The position numbers were made by a program, and so were the translations under genes. 64,000 bases of DNA. It comes from Hymenolepis diminuta. Taxonomy: Eukaryota; Platyhelminthes; Cestoda; Cyclophyllidea; Hymenolepididae. The notes below the pieces were generated by a model, which worked only from the letters and a program-made list of their open reading frames with translations, made no database searches and was not told where the DNA came from. The DNA is taken from NCBI GenBank assembly GCA_900708905.1, contig CAADRB010000004.1:1152740-1216739 (forward strand), read 5' to 3'. Shown here piece by piece: positions 45,569-59,300 of the stretch (position 1 is the stretch's first letter; the number at the start of each line of letters is the position of its first letter).

Positions 45569-46959
45569 TTCCCTAACCCCGCTGTGGTTCTCCTGTAGGC
45601 AAATGTCCCAACATCAAAACATCAGTGTTTTCTCAAACTCTTATTTGAAACTTCACCGAGAGTTCTCTTGGATGTTCGTGTTTGCCGATGTGCGCAATAC
45701 TTGGAGCTGATTTTCTTCATGAATTCAACCCCTCTTCTCATCTGTGTGCTTCTCGATCTGTTGACCGTACAACTAAATTATCCGTTCCTTGCTAGCGAAA
45801 ATCCTCCACTACTCAGAGCATTTTCACTATTCCCAATTCCATATTTTCACAATTATCCTCTATTCTTCTTCGTCTTTTTCAACCTCCTTCTGCTATAATG
45901 TCTCAGAGCACCAAGTCTTGCCCTACATCCGTACTACTGACCTTCCTTGTCATAGTCATCCTATCAACCTACTGAAGAGAAATAAAAAGTTACTCTTGCT
46001 GAATTCAAACACATGATGCATCTAGAAATCATACGTCAATCAGAATAGAACACTTCATCCTCTTCTCTTTACCTAGTGTCGCAAAGAAGAAGGGAGTCAG
46101 GAGGGATAAATAATTGGTAGTGGAGAGCTGGGTTACACGTCAAAACCGCGTACAAGAAAGAGAATTAGTGAGATTGAAATGGAAAGTAAACAGTCTGATC
46201 CATTGGTCAATCGAAAATGAACGTCGTGTTAGTTTGGCCAATCGCGTTAAGTAGGGCTAAAGGCCACCACCTTGCGCATACTACAAAAGCAATGCCATGT
46301 TATTTTGTTCATCCAGAAAGTACGTCAAAGTATTTTTTACTATTAACATATGTAATTTTTCAATTACATACTTTTTTCCCAGTAACAGTGAATTCTTTGG
46401 TGGTAACGACGATATATTGTTTGATAGTAGAGCACTGTTTTGTAAAAGTTTTAAAATTTGATTTCTGAGCTTTTTTGTAGGTTTAAAATTTATTTGAAAA
46501 TTCCTCATTATGCATAACATTCACCATTTACAATATAAAATTTTAAATATCAATTCGAAGTGACTCTAGCGCCAAAGAAAATTCAAGCAAAAGAAGATTT
46601 CCACTACATGACAGGAGACTTCTGCAAGAATATTTTCCCGATAATATAATGTTTGATGAAATTTAAGACTTCTATCCCATTCTACTTTACGATCTCGTCT
46701 TTGATTTCCACAATTTTTGGGACTCGAGTATTATTTTAATTAAATGATGACTTAGGCATCAAGTGCAAAATTCTACTTGGTAAAGTCCCATATGTAAGGT
46801 GCCGTTACCTACTTCAGGACCAAAATAAAAGCATCAGGGACAAAGCGACAAGATGGGAACATTAAGACATTTGTTGATGTCAATTCAGTGTACAAGTTAC
46901 TATAATTTGGAAAACAATCAGGCCGGATAAGAAAAAATGACATTGTATTTGAAGAAGTA

Positions 46960-47450
46960 GATCACTCCAATAAGACACACTTTGCTAGACTTCCATTTGA
47001 GATAGAAACTAACGATAAACGTCGATATGGTTTTTTGTGTATAGGCCGACTCAGATCTCTGCACTTTATAATTGATGATTCTGTATGGGTTGTTCATTGA
47101 CGACCAAAGAGCGCGAAATTTGTCAACCGAATCAAGCAGGTTGTAAGTAGATTCGTAATATAGCCAAAACGCATGCCGGTAGGCAAAGCGCGGACCGATG
47201 GAAAAATCAAATCATGGGAGGAGAGTAATCGTTGACCAGATCATATGATATACTCATCTTTATGCTCATTGCTCTGGATGAAGGATTGTGGTAATGCTGG
47301 CTGGGTAACCGCTTCCTCTTACCCAGTGTACTCTTTGTACTTATTGATCTTTTCGTCTTTCATACATGTTATGGACTTTATGTCCTTTCATATGAACCTG
47401 CCTTGTCTATATGACATTCTCTAATAAAGGCCCATTTAAATCACGCTTTC
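46960..47450 (+). mobile_element. Possible 3' end of a gypsy-type retroelement
   Basis: A broken plus-strand frame (VHWRPKSAKFVNRIKQ-like in pieces, near 47090-47150) resembles the tail of retroelement integrases. It is followed by a purine run GGGAGGAGAG (about 47217-47226) and a GC-poor segment with AATAAA near 47423. This order (integrase tail, purine tract, LTR) is suggestive, but no second LTR copy was found in the window. Confidence 0.3.
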
Positions 47451-48956
47451 TTCGGTGTTATCTTTTCTCTTCCGATTCCAAATACCTCCTTCTACCCCTC
47501 TCCTCCTCTTTTAGTTCACTGCACCTGATCAAAGCATACTTGTCCAGATCAACTTTTGATCATCTCAATTTGGGATAGGCTTTGGTATTCTGTTAACCTT
47601 CGGAAGAATGTTAGTTTCAAAGGGGAATTTTCAAGCCTTCATTCGGTGAGTTCTTAAAGTTTCTTTATTGCCCGAATTAGAGCTAATTTAATCACCTTAA
47701 ATGAGTAGGTAAGTTAGTACAGACTTAGACCGAGCTTTTAAATATTCATTTCATGCTGTGCCCCGCCAAGTCAATATGGTGACCCATTTATGCCATTGCC
47801 ATATATTCGTATTATGTGTGTATTATTCTACACCTGAAATTCTACTGTATCAATAGGTCCTGCATCCTTTCCAATTCCTTATAGGCCTATATTCTATTTA
47901 TCCAATTATATGTAATGCCTCTATTTCAATTCACCATTGCTTCGGATATATAAGTCCTGCCTGCTTGCGTGCTTTAGTCCGACTGTGGGTGACTACCTGT
48001 CGGCCTCTGCGTGTGAAGAGCCATTAATACATTCCCATGTATGTGCCTCGCATAATTCATACCTTCTGTCAGTACCGTTATTGCAGTGTTGTGCTATTAA
48101 ATTCTCTAGACTTGCGTCCTATCGATTTGGGTACTGTCACGGGTATAATTCTTAATATTTCAATTGGCAACATAATCAATTCGATATCAGTGGTCCTCCA
48201 TTTCATAACAATTGAAGACAACTTCAGAATATAATAATTGCTTGGGGAATAGTGGAGCTAATGAAACACTTTGACTTACTTGATGATGAGAGCTAACACG
48301 ATTTTAATATAACAGAACTCATTATTAACTACCTCGGTTTATAATTTTAAAGCGTTAAACTAAATAAGTTTTAGGAACGAAATAATTAAATTTGACGGAA
48401 AGCCGTAATCGTTTGAAGGTAATGTACTTACTTGGCTAATAAATAAAATGGGCTTTAGGTTATTCTGCCACAGTTAGTAAATACGGGGAATTATTAATTT
48501 AATAGGATGCCTTATTAGAAGAAACTCATGAAAACATATTCTGGGATCCTACATAGTGCAATAAAAGAGTTGTGATCAGTAAAGTTTATTGGGAAAATCG
48601 GAAGTGAAGGCCATATTTCGCTTTTTAGCTGGGGGTTTTGTAAATTAGAAAAAAAGATTAAGTTGAAACTGTGTACTTCTTGGGATAAGGCAGAAGGATT
48701 AGGGATATAGTGGCAAGATAGAACACTAGGGCACTTCTGTTGAGGACAAATCGGCATATTAGATAAGTCTCAGAGATCGAATTCGGGGAAGTAAATCACT
48801 CTAACATTTTGCCAGAATTCTCACTGTGGTAGAATTAAGTGATAAACGGTCATATGGTAAAGAATAAACTTCCATCTGGGATGAGAAAAGACATTTTCTT
48901 TCTTTGACAATGAATACGAGAAATGTTCTACATAGAGACCGAAACATTCATTTTGT

Positions 48957-48975
48957 TATATATATATATATATAC
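48957..48975. repeat. (TA)n microsatellite
   Basis: A run of alternating T and A ending in ACGTATT. A similar (AT)n run occurs at about 52730-52747. Confidence 0.9.
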
Positions 48976-50663
48976 GTATTAGAGTCTCATTTTAACATTT
49001 TTAGCAATGTAAGTTTTATTTAAACTCTTGGTTATCTGAGCTTTGCTATAATAAAATCAACATAATTAACTAATTAAAAAATAATAAATATGAATTTAAA
49101 GTGCACACTAATATCTAAACGACTAGAGGTGAATTGCTTTCGAAAACGTTTTCCTATACTTTTTCTCCTTAATAATTTCCTTTAGATTTCTCAAACTGAT
49201 GATGGAATAAATATAAACGAAAAATATTCACAAGATTTGACTTGGAAAAGCCTTCACAGACTTTTTTAAAAGTTGCCATAAAATTTTCAAATTTCCATAA
49301 AGTCATTTGTAAAATTTAAGTCCTAATTTTTATCCTATAATGAAAGCAAACATTTTTCAAAGAATCCAACATTTAATCCGATAACCTTCATAACTATTCG
49401 TGGAAAGATGTTTTTAGGACTCTTTCTGTCACCTAAATGAGTAATAGCAAGTTCAGTTGGCCATTCAAATGGGGAAACTAGCATTCGAATGCCATAAGCT
49501 TAAAAATCTCTCTGGATATAAGTGCGTAAAGAAGAAATAGGTAATTCAGTCATTCTAATATTAACGCTACCCGATTTGCTCATTCATATGGTAGTTCTAA
49601 ATTCAGGGTTGTTCAATGACTAGGAGGTAAATGTATTCACAAATATGACTCTCTCTTTCTTCCCGAAGTGAACATCATAAACCAAACTGAAAAAACAAAA
49701 ATAAAATGGTAAAGTCTCACAGGATTCCCTCTTCAATAGATTGGAATTTGAATGCCACGCATTATGTTGTTTAATTACCATCATCAGTATGATCTTTAAA
49801 TAGATGAATTAATATTGTATTGAGACTCCATGTCTGATCATATTTATGAAGTCCTTGCATGATTATAGCTATTTAATGCATTAACAATCTAATATCAGCC
49901 TAACATTTTGCTACCTATGTGTTGTATTAAATATATGTGTATATATAATATATCAAATTAAAATTATTTCTGGATGTCTTGTGATATGATTTCTCCCATT
50001 ATTGATAGGAAAATATAATAATGTGATGAATAATGACTAGTTGCTTGTATCAAAAATTATTGAATTGTGCCATCATAAAGGGTTAAAAACTCAGATACAT
50101 AAAACCAATTTGGTATACAGAGTTGTAGTAATACGAATTTATTTAACTGATATTCGCTTAGTGCCAAAAAATATCATATCATTCCATTTGAGAAAATGAA
50201 AGTAACTGATAAAGGATATGAATAATATATAGAATAATTCCATCAGTAATCTTGTTCTTAATATAATTTCAAATATACATTTGGTTTATATATTATTTTT
50301 CAATTTTACTGGAAGCAATAGTGATATTTACAAGTTAGCTGTACCCATTCAACAAAATAATAAGCATTCCAAAGATTCGTGGAAGTCTAATATGTTATAT
50401 ACAGTAAAAACTAAACATAAATTGGAATTTTTTTCTGCACAATTATGACATATGTTATAAATGTCTATATTTCTCTCCAAAATATTTCAACGCAGAAATC
50501 TCTACTGAATATAGGCCCAAGATAAATGCCTATTTTTAAATCTGAGAAATAAATATGACATTATGATTAATAATGCAACTAACTATATCAATAATACTTG
50601 GGCCTTCATTCAAGGTTACATACGTGAGGGTCACATTGGTGAATTGTGCTATTAGCGGCTTCC

Positions 50664-51262
50664 ATGTATCTGAGAGGATTCCTATGTCGGGTTAAAATGA
50701 TTCCTGTGTTATTCCGAGGGTAATCACAATTTTAGCCAATGACTTTGTAGTGCAAAAATAAGTCCCTACCGACCACCGGAAAACGTAGAATCTCGCATTC
50801 AGTCTTTGGCATCTAAATGCCTGCCAAATATTAATAACTTGGAGGAGCCATATCGATTCCCAGATCGTCAATCCAAAGTTAGGGTAAAGTCAAGAAGAAA
50901 TTATATTCTTTTAGGTTCTAAAAGCTTGTATGCAGGAATTTAATCATACAATCCCTTCAAATGTTTTGCACGAAATAGAGGATCTAAACTCTTTGAAGGA
51001 TTATTTCCATCAGGAAGTTGAACCTGAAGATAAACTTGCTGCTATGGCAGAGGAAAATGCAAAACAGTCGAATCTTCCACCTAATCTTGTCCTTCAAGTT
51101 GAACCGATTCGGTTCGACCCCAACGACAAATCATTTTTTCCTAAAACCGCCTTCCCGGGCAGGTCTACCGTCATGAGTGGAATTGAAGAAAGCAAGAAAT
51201 ATCCATCCCGCAGAGTATCTAAAGACCGAAGACTACGGATAGACCCAGAGGACAATGTGTGA
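50664..51262 (+). CDS. mRpL50: Mitochondrial ribosomal protein L50 (mL50), complete, 3 exons
   Basis: A component of the large subunit of the mitochondrial ribosome. Exons 50664-50719, 50751-50883 and 50915-51262 give 537 nt and 178 residues. Diagnostic blocks are YRPPENVESRIQSLA (human MRPL50 has Y-PPED-QSR) and, near residue 120, DYFHQEVEPEDKLA followed by SNLPPNLVLQ. The human protein has the SNLPPNLKI motif at its C-terminus; here about 50 further residues follow (FDPNDKSFFPKTAFPG to DPEDNV), so the flatworm protein has a C-terminal extension. The first exon (MYLRGFLCRVKM) is short, basic and hydrophobic, consistent with a mitochondrial targeting peptide. Both introns are only 31 nt, GT-AG, and neither can be read through. 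AATAAA lies at 51377. It is convergent with UBL4A. Confidence 0.9.
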
Positions 51263-51376
51263 ATCACTTGTTGCAGTCTGTAGTTATACGATTAATATAT
51301 GTATATAACACAATTAACTTCTTTGAAAGTAATCTTATTTGATAAATTGAGGCGCCACTGACTTCACTTCTCGAGC

Positions 51377-51382
51377 AATAAA
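51377..51382 (+). terminator. mRpL50 polyadenylation signal
   Basis: AATAAA about 115 nt downstream of the mRpL50 stop codon. Confidence 0.5.
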
Positions 51383-51843
51383 GGTTTTCTTCATTAATTG
51401 GTTAATTTTAGTGAGAATCTCCAATTGCTTGAGAAGAATCTGTCATCGCGAACTATTCTCTGACCGCTGTTTTAATGCATGATTAAACTAAATATGTTGA
51501 CCAATCGTACTTCCGTGATTCAATCCGTCCACCGGGATTACTTCTGAAATATCGTCAGGAATGGTCGAGATTACCCCTCCTTAATATTGATCACAGTTAC
51601 GCTCTTATACTCATGTGCTTTTTATTTGGACAGCCATTGTTCAGCAGTTGTGGGCCAGTAGAGCGGTTTTGTATCACATTAATAATATGCCTGCCTGAAA
51701 TTGACACATGGGAACGAATAGAAATAAAAGTGGTATTGGGTTTACAGTGATTTATTTACACTCATGTCCATCAATAGCTGATTACTGTACTTGTATTAAC
51801 TTGCAAGAAATGAAAGGCAAGGTAATGCAGTCTCACAGAATTT

Positions 51844-52413
51844 TCAGGACCTGTTGATAGAACTGGCCAGTCGGTCAATATCATCTAAACTTAAGGAATC
51901 CAAAGTCGAGGAAAGAAGCTGAAAACAAAACAAAGCGAAGAAAGTTAATTACATCGTAAACGTTAGATCAGAGGGAAAGCGCATGCAATAAAAGCTCATG
52001 TAGGTTAAAAGCTTACACTCATAAATTTGGAAGTTATTGCCTGTGCATCAGCAGAATTGTAGTCGGTTTGTAAATATTTTTGAAGTACCTGTTCGAAAGT
52101 GGGTTTTCCCGGCGCTTTTACGACAACCATAATTTTGTCTCCAGACTTTATAGAATAGTCCTTTAGACTGCGATTTCTATCTAAAAATAGTAAAAATATG
52201 ACATTCAATTAATGAGATAAATACCACTGAGCGGGACTCCCTTAAATAAAAGTGAAATTCTTTCGCTTTCGATATCACAATCGGACAATACTTGGGACAA
52301 GATTTCGGCAACTGTCGTATTTTCCGCTACCTGTAAAAGAAATAGTAAATTATAATGCACTTTACCTTCAAGTTCTTAGCAGGATAACCCAATCTTTTTA
52401 ATGTAATCTCCAT
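51844..52413 (-). CDS. UBL4A: UBL4A / GET5-like ubiquitin-like protein, complete, 4 exons
   Basis: UBL4A is part of the BAG6-UBL4A-GET4 complex that hands tail-anchored membrane proteins to the GET/TRC40 insertion pathway in the cytosol. Exons 52413-52366, 52330-52225, 52180-52017 and 51918-51844 total 393 nt, 130 residues, all in phase. The N-terminal ubiquitin-like domain (about residues 1-73) includes RISLLFKGVPLSDRNRSLKD and KSGDKIMVVVK. The C-terminal helix SLSLDDIDRLASSI matches the SRLTLDDIERLASRF segment by which vertebrate UBL4A binds BAG6. It is shorter than human UBL4A (157 residues), ending shortly after that helix. Introns are 35, 44 and 98 nt. Confidence 0.9.
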
Positions 52414-53370
52414 CGTTAAATATGACCCAAGCGTGCAAATAGCGTAACCAATCAGAACGTAGAGACCACCAAACAACTAACCGATTTTAACCAGTGATTA
52501 ATATTTTATACTAATATAAACTGCAAAACTAATTGAAAAAATTTGTTTTGAAAGTAGAGTTAATTTTATAATTGTGATTTATTGATACGATTAAGGCCAT
52601 TGGCTTACTTTATACATTTTTCTAAATAATGGAACGGCATGTACAAATTTAAATTCTGAATGAAGAACGCATTTCAAAATTAGAATATGCAGTACAATAG
52701 GTCAATTTACTGAGCATTTTTTTACGATTATATATATATATATATATGTGGGTTTTTTGGTAATCTGCTTCTGTATTAATATGCGGAGAGGCAACCAATT
52801 AATATAAAAAATAACTACAACAATGTATGGACATCTTCACGCGATTTTCCGACTGTGTGTCTAGAAGGACGAATTCTCTCCCTTGTAATTAACAGAACTA
52901 GAAAAATTGTTTCATTAGAAACCTCTGTTCACTGTATCCATTTCTGGAAAAAACATAGATAACATTTTATATTCGAAAATTATTAATCTATTATATTTTT
53001 CATGGTTTAAAAATACATCTTTGAATTTATTTGAGAAACGTATAATCACGGGGCAACTAATTTGTTGAATGTTATAATGTAAGTAAGTTATAATTAAGCC
53101 TTATTTATATTACAGTTTTACATCGTCCAAATAGAATGATTGACACTCAACCACATGAATTAGAAATATTATAAACACAGAGAATATAAAATATAGAGTT
53201 TCAATTATCAAAAGCATTCAAAAACGCAAAGAAAATTTTAATTCTTCTTTAATTTAAAATTATATTTATTTATCAAGACCAAATATGCTTAAATTTCATT
53301 AATTGCACGTAAGAATTTTCTTAATATTTTCGAACATAGCAGAATTCTATTCTTTAAGTGCTAGATTTTT
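52414..53370. other. Upstream of UBL4A, AT-rich
   Basis: Presumed UBL4A promoter side, followed by AT-rich sequence with an (AT)n run at about 52730-52747. No gene was recognised. Confidence 0.4.
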
Positions 53371-53373
53371 CGA

Positions 53374-53577
53374 TTAGTGTTCTTGTGTGTTCGTAGCTAG
53401 AAATGAAGCGGTTTCACCGCTATATCTTAATTTAGTTAGAATTTCTTTTCCATTTTTATGTCGTGCATAAAATCTTTTTATTAGTTGATCTGTAAGTCTT
53501 TCTCCTTTTCTTCCTGGGTCTTTACATTTTTTAAATTTTAACCGGGACTTAAAACCTTCATATAGGTGTACGTACAT
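53374..53577 (-). pseudogene. Possible DNA-transposon-derived fragment
   Basis: The minus-strand ORF contains KDPGRKGERLTDQLIKRFYA, which resembles the GGKGKLTDKLIDKLQ-YYG block found in a widespread family of mobile-element-derived proteins in invertebrates. The lysine-rich context and truncated length suggest a fragment. The resemblance is from memory of the motif only. Confidence 0.35.
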
Positions 53578-54721
53578 TCGAAAAGTGGCTTGATATATAT
53601 TTATTAATTTATCACCTGCTTGAAAAAAGCTGAAGCGTATCGATATAGATCACATTTCACATTTTTAACTCGATGTACATTATTTAATTGTATGAACAGT
53701 TAGCAAAATCTGATAAAAATCAACTCTTTCGCCGATACATGCTATCGATTCTTGACCAGCCTCCGCTAAAATGAATGCTCTTAATTCAAGTTTATAGGTT
53801 TCATTTCGTATCAGTTGTGCTCAAGTATATGGTGAAAGTTACTTGAGATGGCAATTATTTGAATACAATCAGTTATATCCATTAGTACATATAGGCAATA
53901 CAAACGAAGTGTATCAGAAATGTTAAGTTCAATCTTCATAAATTTGGAAGTACCCAGGATTTGACGGCTCTGCGAAAAGGACAAGTGAAGATTTATTTGA
54001 TTTAGGAAACGCATCTGGTGGCCAAGTTCTAAAGTTGCAGTGAGGAAGAACATATTTTGAACCATTAATCAACAAGGTCATAATACTATGCTGACGATAC
54101 CCAATTTGTATTGCCATAACCATCATTTAAGGGAACAAGTTAGCTGCTATAATCTACATATTATAAGTGACCGAGCAAGATAAACATTTAACATACTTTA
54201 ATATTGCTTTTTATTTCGTTACTCTTTCATTCACTCATCTATTTTCAATTCACCATTATTTGAACTTTGTTATAAACCCCAAATATTAAAAATGCCTTAA
54301 ACGTTTTGGTTGGAGTGTGATAATCAAATAAATTGGCGTACATATTTGGAGATCAGAAGTTAACCAAATTTTTGCTTTCCTTTAAATTTAAGCGCCAGTA
54401 ATTATTAATAATATAATTTGACCTATTATTGTTCAGAACTTTGGGTTTTTCTTCAGGTAACTTTGTGAAAATATTCACATTAAATAAGGGAAGAATTTGT
54501 TATGGACTCCTAGTGCCCTCATAGTTGTATGCACTACTGAAAGTGTTTGCGTGTGATTTAACAGTTATGTTAAACGATTCAATTAATGTCAATATTCAGG
54601 GACGCATATGAAATGAAATTACATTTAAAATTAGAATTTAACAAGGTAATCACCTGCTGTAAAATATAACTATCTGGCTACATGTATAGGGAGTTATTTT
54701 TATCCATCTGCAAGCAACTGG

Positions 54722-55068
54722 TGCTATAGCCAGCAGATATCTATCATCACCTAGCGATTAGAAATGATTGACTGACGATAAGACCTCTTCTACAGTGTCC
54801 ACAGGCGGTCCCACTGTGTATTTATGTGTTTAATCATAGATACCTAGACAGGTGTCCATTATCACGCTGAGACACCAACAACGAGACATGATCGATGACC
54901 AACGAAGAAAAATTTTGTATTTAAGTAACCTAGTTTACTTATATATAAATTGGGGTGGCTTGTCAGCCACCTCCGAACTGATCCGGCGACATGAGTGACT
55001 TGATTTATTTCATCTATTCGATCGATGTGGCTCCGATAGATGACCCCTCAAAGTTATTACGACTGAGA
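54722..55068 (+). repeat. LTR-type dispersed repeat, copy B
   Basis: Begins TGCTATAGCCAGCAG. It aligns with 39122-39458 throughout, including the TTTTGTATTTAAGT TATA-like site, AATTGGGGTGGCTTG and CTATTCGATCGATGTGGC. No adjoining retroelement coding sequence; probably a solo LTR. Confidence 0.7.
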
Positions 55069-55773
55069 AAAATTAATATCTAATTGTCTGTTGAATTAGA
55101 AAGCTTTTCATACCGAGACGTGGTCGCTTAAAAGTAGGTAAAATAAATAATCCTAGGCGTTTTTATTAATCACAATCATTTCATCTAGTCAAACATTCCA
55201 GATATACCTTACCTACTTGTTTTATTTCAGTATTTTATGCCCACATAGATATACTATGACTGAGTAAACTTCATTGAACCTAGCATACGATAATTATCAG
55301 TTGCGAATGAAAAGTATTACTAGCAAAACATTGACTGACATTTCATTTCAAGAAAAATCTGTACTCATTCATTTTTTTCAGTTGGAGATTGTTGTGCTTA
55401 AAGTATAAGGAGGCGTCAACCATACTCAAAACAATTGCAGCAAATGAAGAGGAAGAAACACGATAAGTAAAGAGAGTTTGGATGTAATTCATTCAAAATT
55501 GGGCAGGATAAGTACTAGGACTAGCAGTTGATTGTAATATGCTGAAATAAAAAGTACAATTAAGTGGTGTGATGATAAATTCCGGATTTAGTTTGATAAG
55601 GAAAACGCATTTTTTCAAATAGAAAATCATCCAATCACAGGCACGATTTAAGGGTTAAATCATAACGTTTGATTTATTGAACTTTAAGATATGAATAACC
55701 AAATAAATCTGGAATTCAGATAAGGTAATAATATTCGCCGCCCCCAACTCTTACTAGACTGTGTAATATTTCA

Positions 55774-56329
55774 GATGCTTTCCCGTTGTGAAAGTTAGCA
55801 CTGAGCATTTGTCAAGCAATCCCAATGGATTTCGTTCTTTCCATAACCAGGTTAGCAAGATGATATCAGCTTATATGATCTTGACATAGAAGAGTTCCTT
55901 CCATCAACAACGAAAATTTATCTGGCATAGCATTATCGAGTAAGTGATGGTGTAAAAATAGCTATTAACTTAAGCGCACAGGAATTCATTTTATTCCAAG
56001 CAATGGATTCTCTTCGACAAGATATCGTCATCTGAACAATTAACTATCACGCATCAAAACTCCCGTCATTTAATGAGCTCCGGCAAATTTATATCTATTT
56101 CCCGGAAAAAATATTACTTTTGATAGAAAAAACATTAATTGATCAGCACAACATTGAGAATAAAATACAAACGCTACCATTTACAGAGTTTCTAATTTTG
56201 AAAGCATTAAACGTACAGACGGAAAATGAAATTCCTGATCCAGAATATTTTTCCCACTTCTACTCGATCCACTTTGCACTTCATTTTACAATTACCTTTT
56301 ATTATTTCAGAATTTATTCTCGTTATTAA
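55774..56329 (+). other. Cluster of open frames and splice-like signals, unassigned
   Basis: One reading joins 55774-55851, 55891-55940 and 55983-56120 through GT-AG introns of about 39 and 42 nt and ends at a TGA (product includes FRSFHNQ and WILFDKISSSEQLT). A competing reading is the continuous frame running to 56329, with ELRQIYIYFPEKILLLIEK and ENKIQTLPFTEFLILKAL. The two use different frames of the same DNA, so at most one is real. Neither has a recognisable family. Confidence 0.25.
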
Positions 56330-59300
56330 AATTACATAATTATATTACTTCGTCCTGAGTAATAAAACTAATGATATTCCACTTAATTTATTTGAACTGT
56401 TTATCAAAATATTTGATAGTTTAAAAATATACAAAAAGAAATATTCATAATTTTGAAGAAAGTTGGTTTCAAGCGTGGAAAAATAGCCTTCACATGCATT
56501 TTAGCGATTAGATGAGCGATAAAAGCAACTTAAAATTGATTTATTTATGGAAAAGGATGCGAGAAAATTGAAGAAGATCGATTTCGTTTGAATTCTGGAT
56601 CAACCAGGTTATTCACTTTCCGCTGAGTAAATTCCTGCGTCATGTGTTACTCGTCCGAAGTTCAAATTTCAGGATTTGATCTCAGTAATTGGAGGGTGAC
56701 TATGCTAAATTACCAACACTTTCTGCTTCCAGGTAAGATATTTTATGCGTAACAGGATTCACAGAAAATTATTTTATCCTCTGAGCTTCCAGTCCTCTTT
56801 TGATTTTAGTCATAACAGTCAGACAAGAGTAAAATTTGCTAATCGCGACGTATTACGATGGAACGGTGGTTGGAAATCTTAAAGCATTTTGAAGCACTTT
56901 ATTTGTGCTTTGGTTTTATCTGATCTTGACAAATTATGCTATAACTGTTTGGTCAAAGTTATCGTAAGATATGTTCTTATTTCTATTTGGTATTTTATTC
57001 ATTTCAGTGATTGACTCGAATAAAATTCTAGGTAAACAATATCAGTATATTACTTATTAAATTTAAATTTTAAAATTACAAAATTTATGAACACCAATAG
57101 TTTACCAGCCACTAGTAATTAGTGTGTTTTATTTTTCATAATATGGTTAAATTCCGAGTAAATGGAATTGCAATAAAACAATACGTTATTAGAAGCAAAT
57201 ATTTATTTATTTCAAATTATTGATAACTAACTTTTATTTGTTATATGATTACTCCAGACAAATTTAAGTTTATAACAATCTGTGAAAAAGATATTGTTAT
57301 ATGACTCTTTAAGAAAAGAGTCAAGACATTGACTTTTGGATTCATTTTTAAATCTTTTCACTTAACGAGTTTAGTTCATTGCCTTACGGTATGACAGTGA
57401 ATTTCAGTTTTCTTAATTTCTGAGTTCTCACTTGAAATCATATCCGCGGTGACCTGAGCTTATGGATCAGTTGATTAATGTGAATGGTAGGTCATATCAT
57501 TTCGATATAGTTACCTTCACGAGACTAAAGCAGTAAGACTGTACTAGTGAGCATGATAATAACAAAGCAAAAAATGCCAGATTTTGCTCAATTAGTATTT
57601 CTGGAACCTAAATCGCGATAAATATTTCATAAATAAGTCTTAAAGGTGGGTTCACTGTCTTTCCTTGCAGAAAAATAAATAAATTACTTATGCAAAAAAT
57701 TTCACTGAGGTGGTAGTACTGATAACTGCTGTTAACTTCTTATCGAACGCAACAAGAATGCAAAGAAGGAATTAGTCATGCGACCACTTTTCTTATGTTT
57801 TGAGTTACAGAAGGTATATTTTCACATAGTTAAGCCAAATTCAAGGCTTCTCAATGAAATGAAGGGCAAATGCTGCAGTAAATATAACCTTCAGAACTAA
57901 ATTAAAGCTAGAAAAGAATGCTGAGATATAGAAAAGGTAATCATAAAGTCTCTAGAGAGCCTCGCTCCAATGTAATGGAACTTGAAAGATATGAATCCTC
58001 TTATCTAATTTGTATATTCCATATAATCTTTATATAAACAAACTAATGATAAGACATGAAAGGCGTCATTTACATAAATAAATCAAATATTTTATTAAAC
58101 GACTTGATGCAACTTAAAACTTGGTATAACAATACAATCAGACCCCTGCTTCAATATTTATTTTGTTAAGTGGATATGAATGTTGAATATTATTTTCACA
58201 AATCAAGTACCATTTATTTATCACTGTCAACTTCTCGCACTCAAATTAGGAAATGAGATGAAAAGAAATCCTCCTTCTTAAAAGCAGTTAACTTGCATAA
58301 AGGAAAGGTGTCATTAAATATACCATTTTAATAATATTTCCTTCTGAACCAATCAAAGCAACTTTCCTTTCAATATTGACCTCCTTCTTCTATGCGGAAA
58401 TACAAATGGAGAAAAAAAACGATATCTTGTCTTAATGTGATGTTCAAAATTACATTTTTAAATGCATAACTTTGCAATATGGTGGAGCTAGTTGCTTTTA
58501 TACCTTCACAGAAAAAATCTTTCATTTAAATATTTAATATTAAGTGAAAATATTTTAAAGTTTCTTGTATCCTGTATCTAAAATAAATCATTTAAACTAT
58601 GTTTGAAGGTTCGAATTAAGCTCAGAAGTTCAAAAGTTCTCGGAAACCATGTAAATACAGTTAATATAATTAAATATTAATTAAATTTTAAGACGTATAT
58701 ATGAAAAAATTTTCGAGTTAGCATTTTAGTGATTTATCATTCAGGAAATTAATCAGTATTTAGTTGACAATATTGCAATGAATACTCATAAATAAGTTAA
58801 CATAAATTAATTGCAGCGAAATTAGGAAAGAGGAGCATATATGTTTTAAATGTAATAAGTATTAAAGAAATTCTAAGTACCTTTAAAAAACTTGTTCCAG
58901 AAGCAGCAAAATTTAAGTTTCCAGAATCGATTTCCCGATAACTGGTTACAATGTGAAGAAAAAATTTTACGGAAATATGGAAATAGAATAAATGTATGAA
59001 GAAACATAAGGAAAGCTTGCTTGTTATAAATATTGCTCATAAGTTTAATGTAAAAAATTTATAAGCGATATTTAAAAGTGTTTTACTTTTTAACTCATTT
59101 GTTCTTCCGTGTAGAAATGAAAATTTAGATGCTTTTTTAAATAAAATTCAAAATTGTAACTTAATGTCACGAAGTTCAGAGACTGTAAAATAGTGGTGTC
59201 CAAAATACATTTATGATAACTTATAATTCTTTTTCCCTGTTTTTATATTTTATTTCTTTTTTATCAACATAAATATTACGATAATTTTTATTATTTTAGT

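Larger units (their letters stand above)
44109..50640. other. Gene-poor stretch with retroelement and membrane-protein relics
   Basis: Contains a G-homopolymer at about 44391-44400, a frameshifted coding relic (45148-45568), a possible gypsy 3' end (46960-47450) and a (TA)n microsatellite (48957-48975). Nothing else was recognised. Confidence 0.4.

Noticed and set aside
48957..48975. (TA)n run as part of a repeat array or CRISPR
   Set aside because: A simple dinucleotide microsatellite; no spaced repeats occur anywhere in this eukaryotic window.
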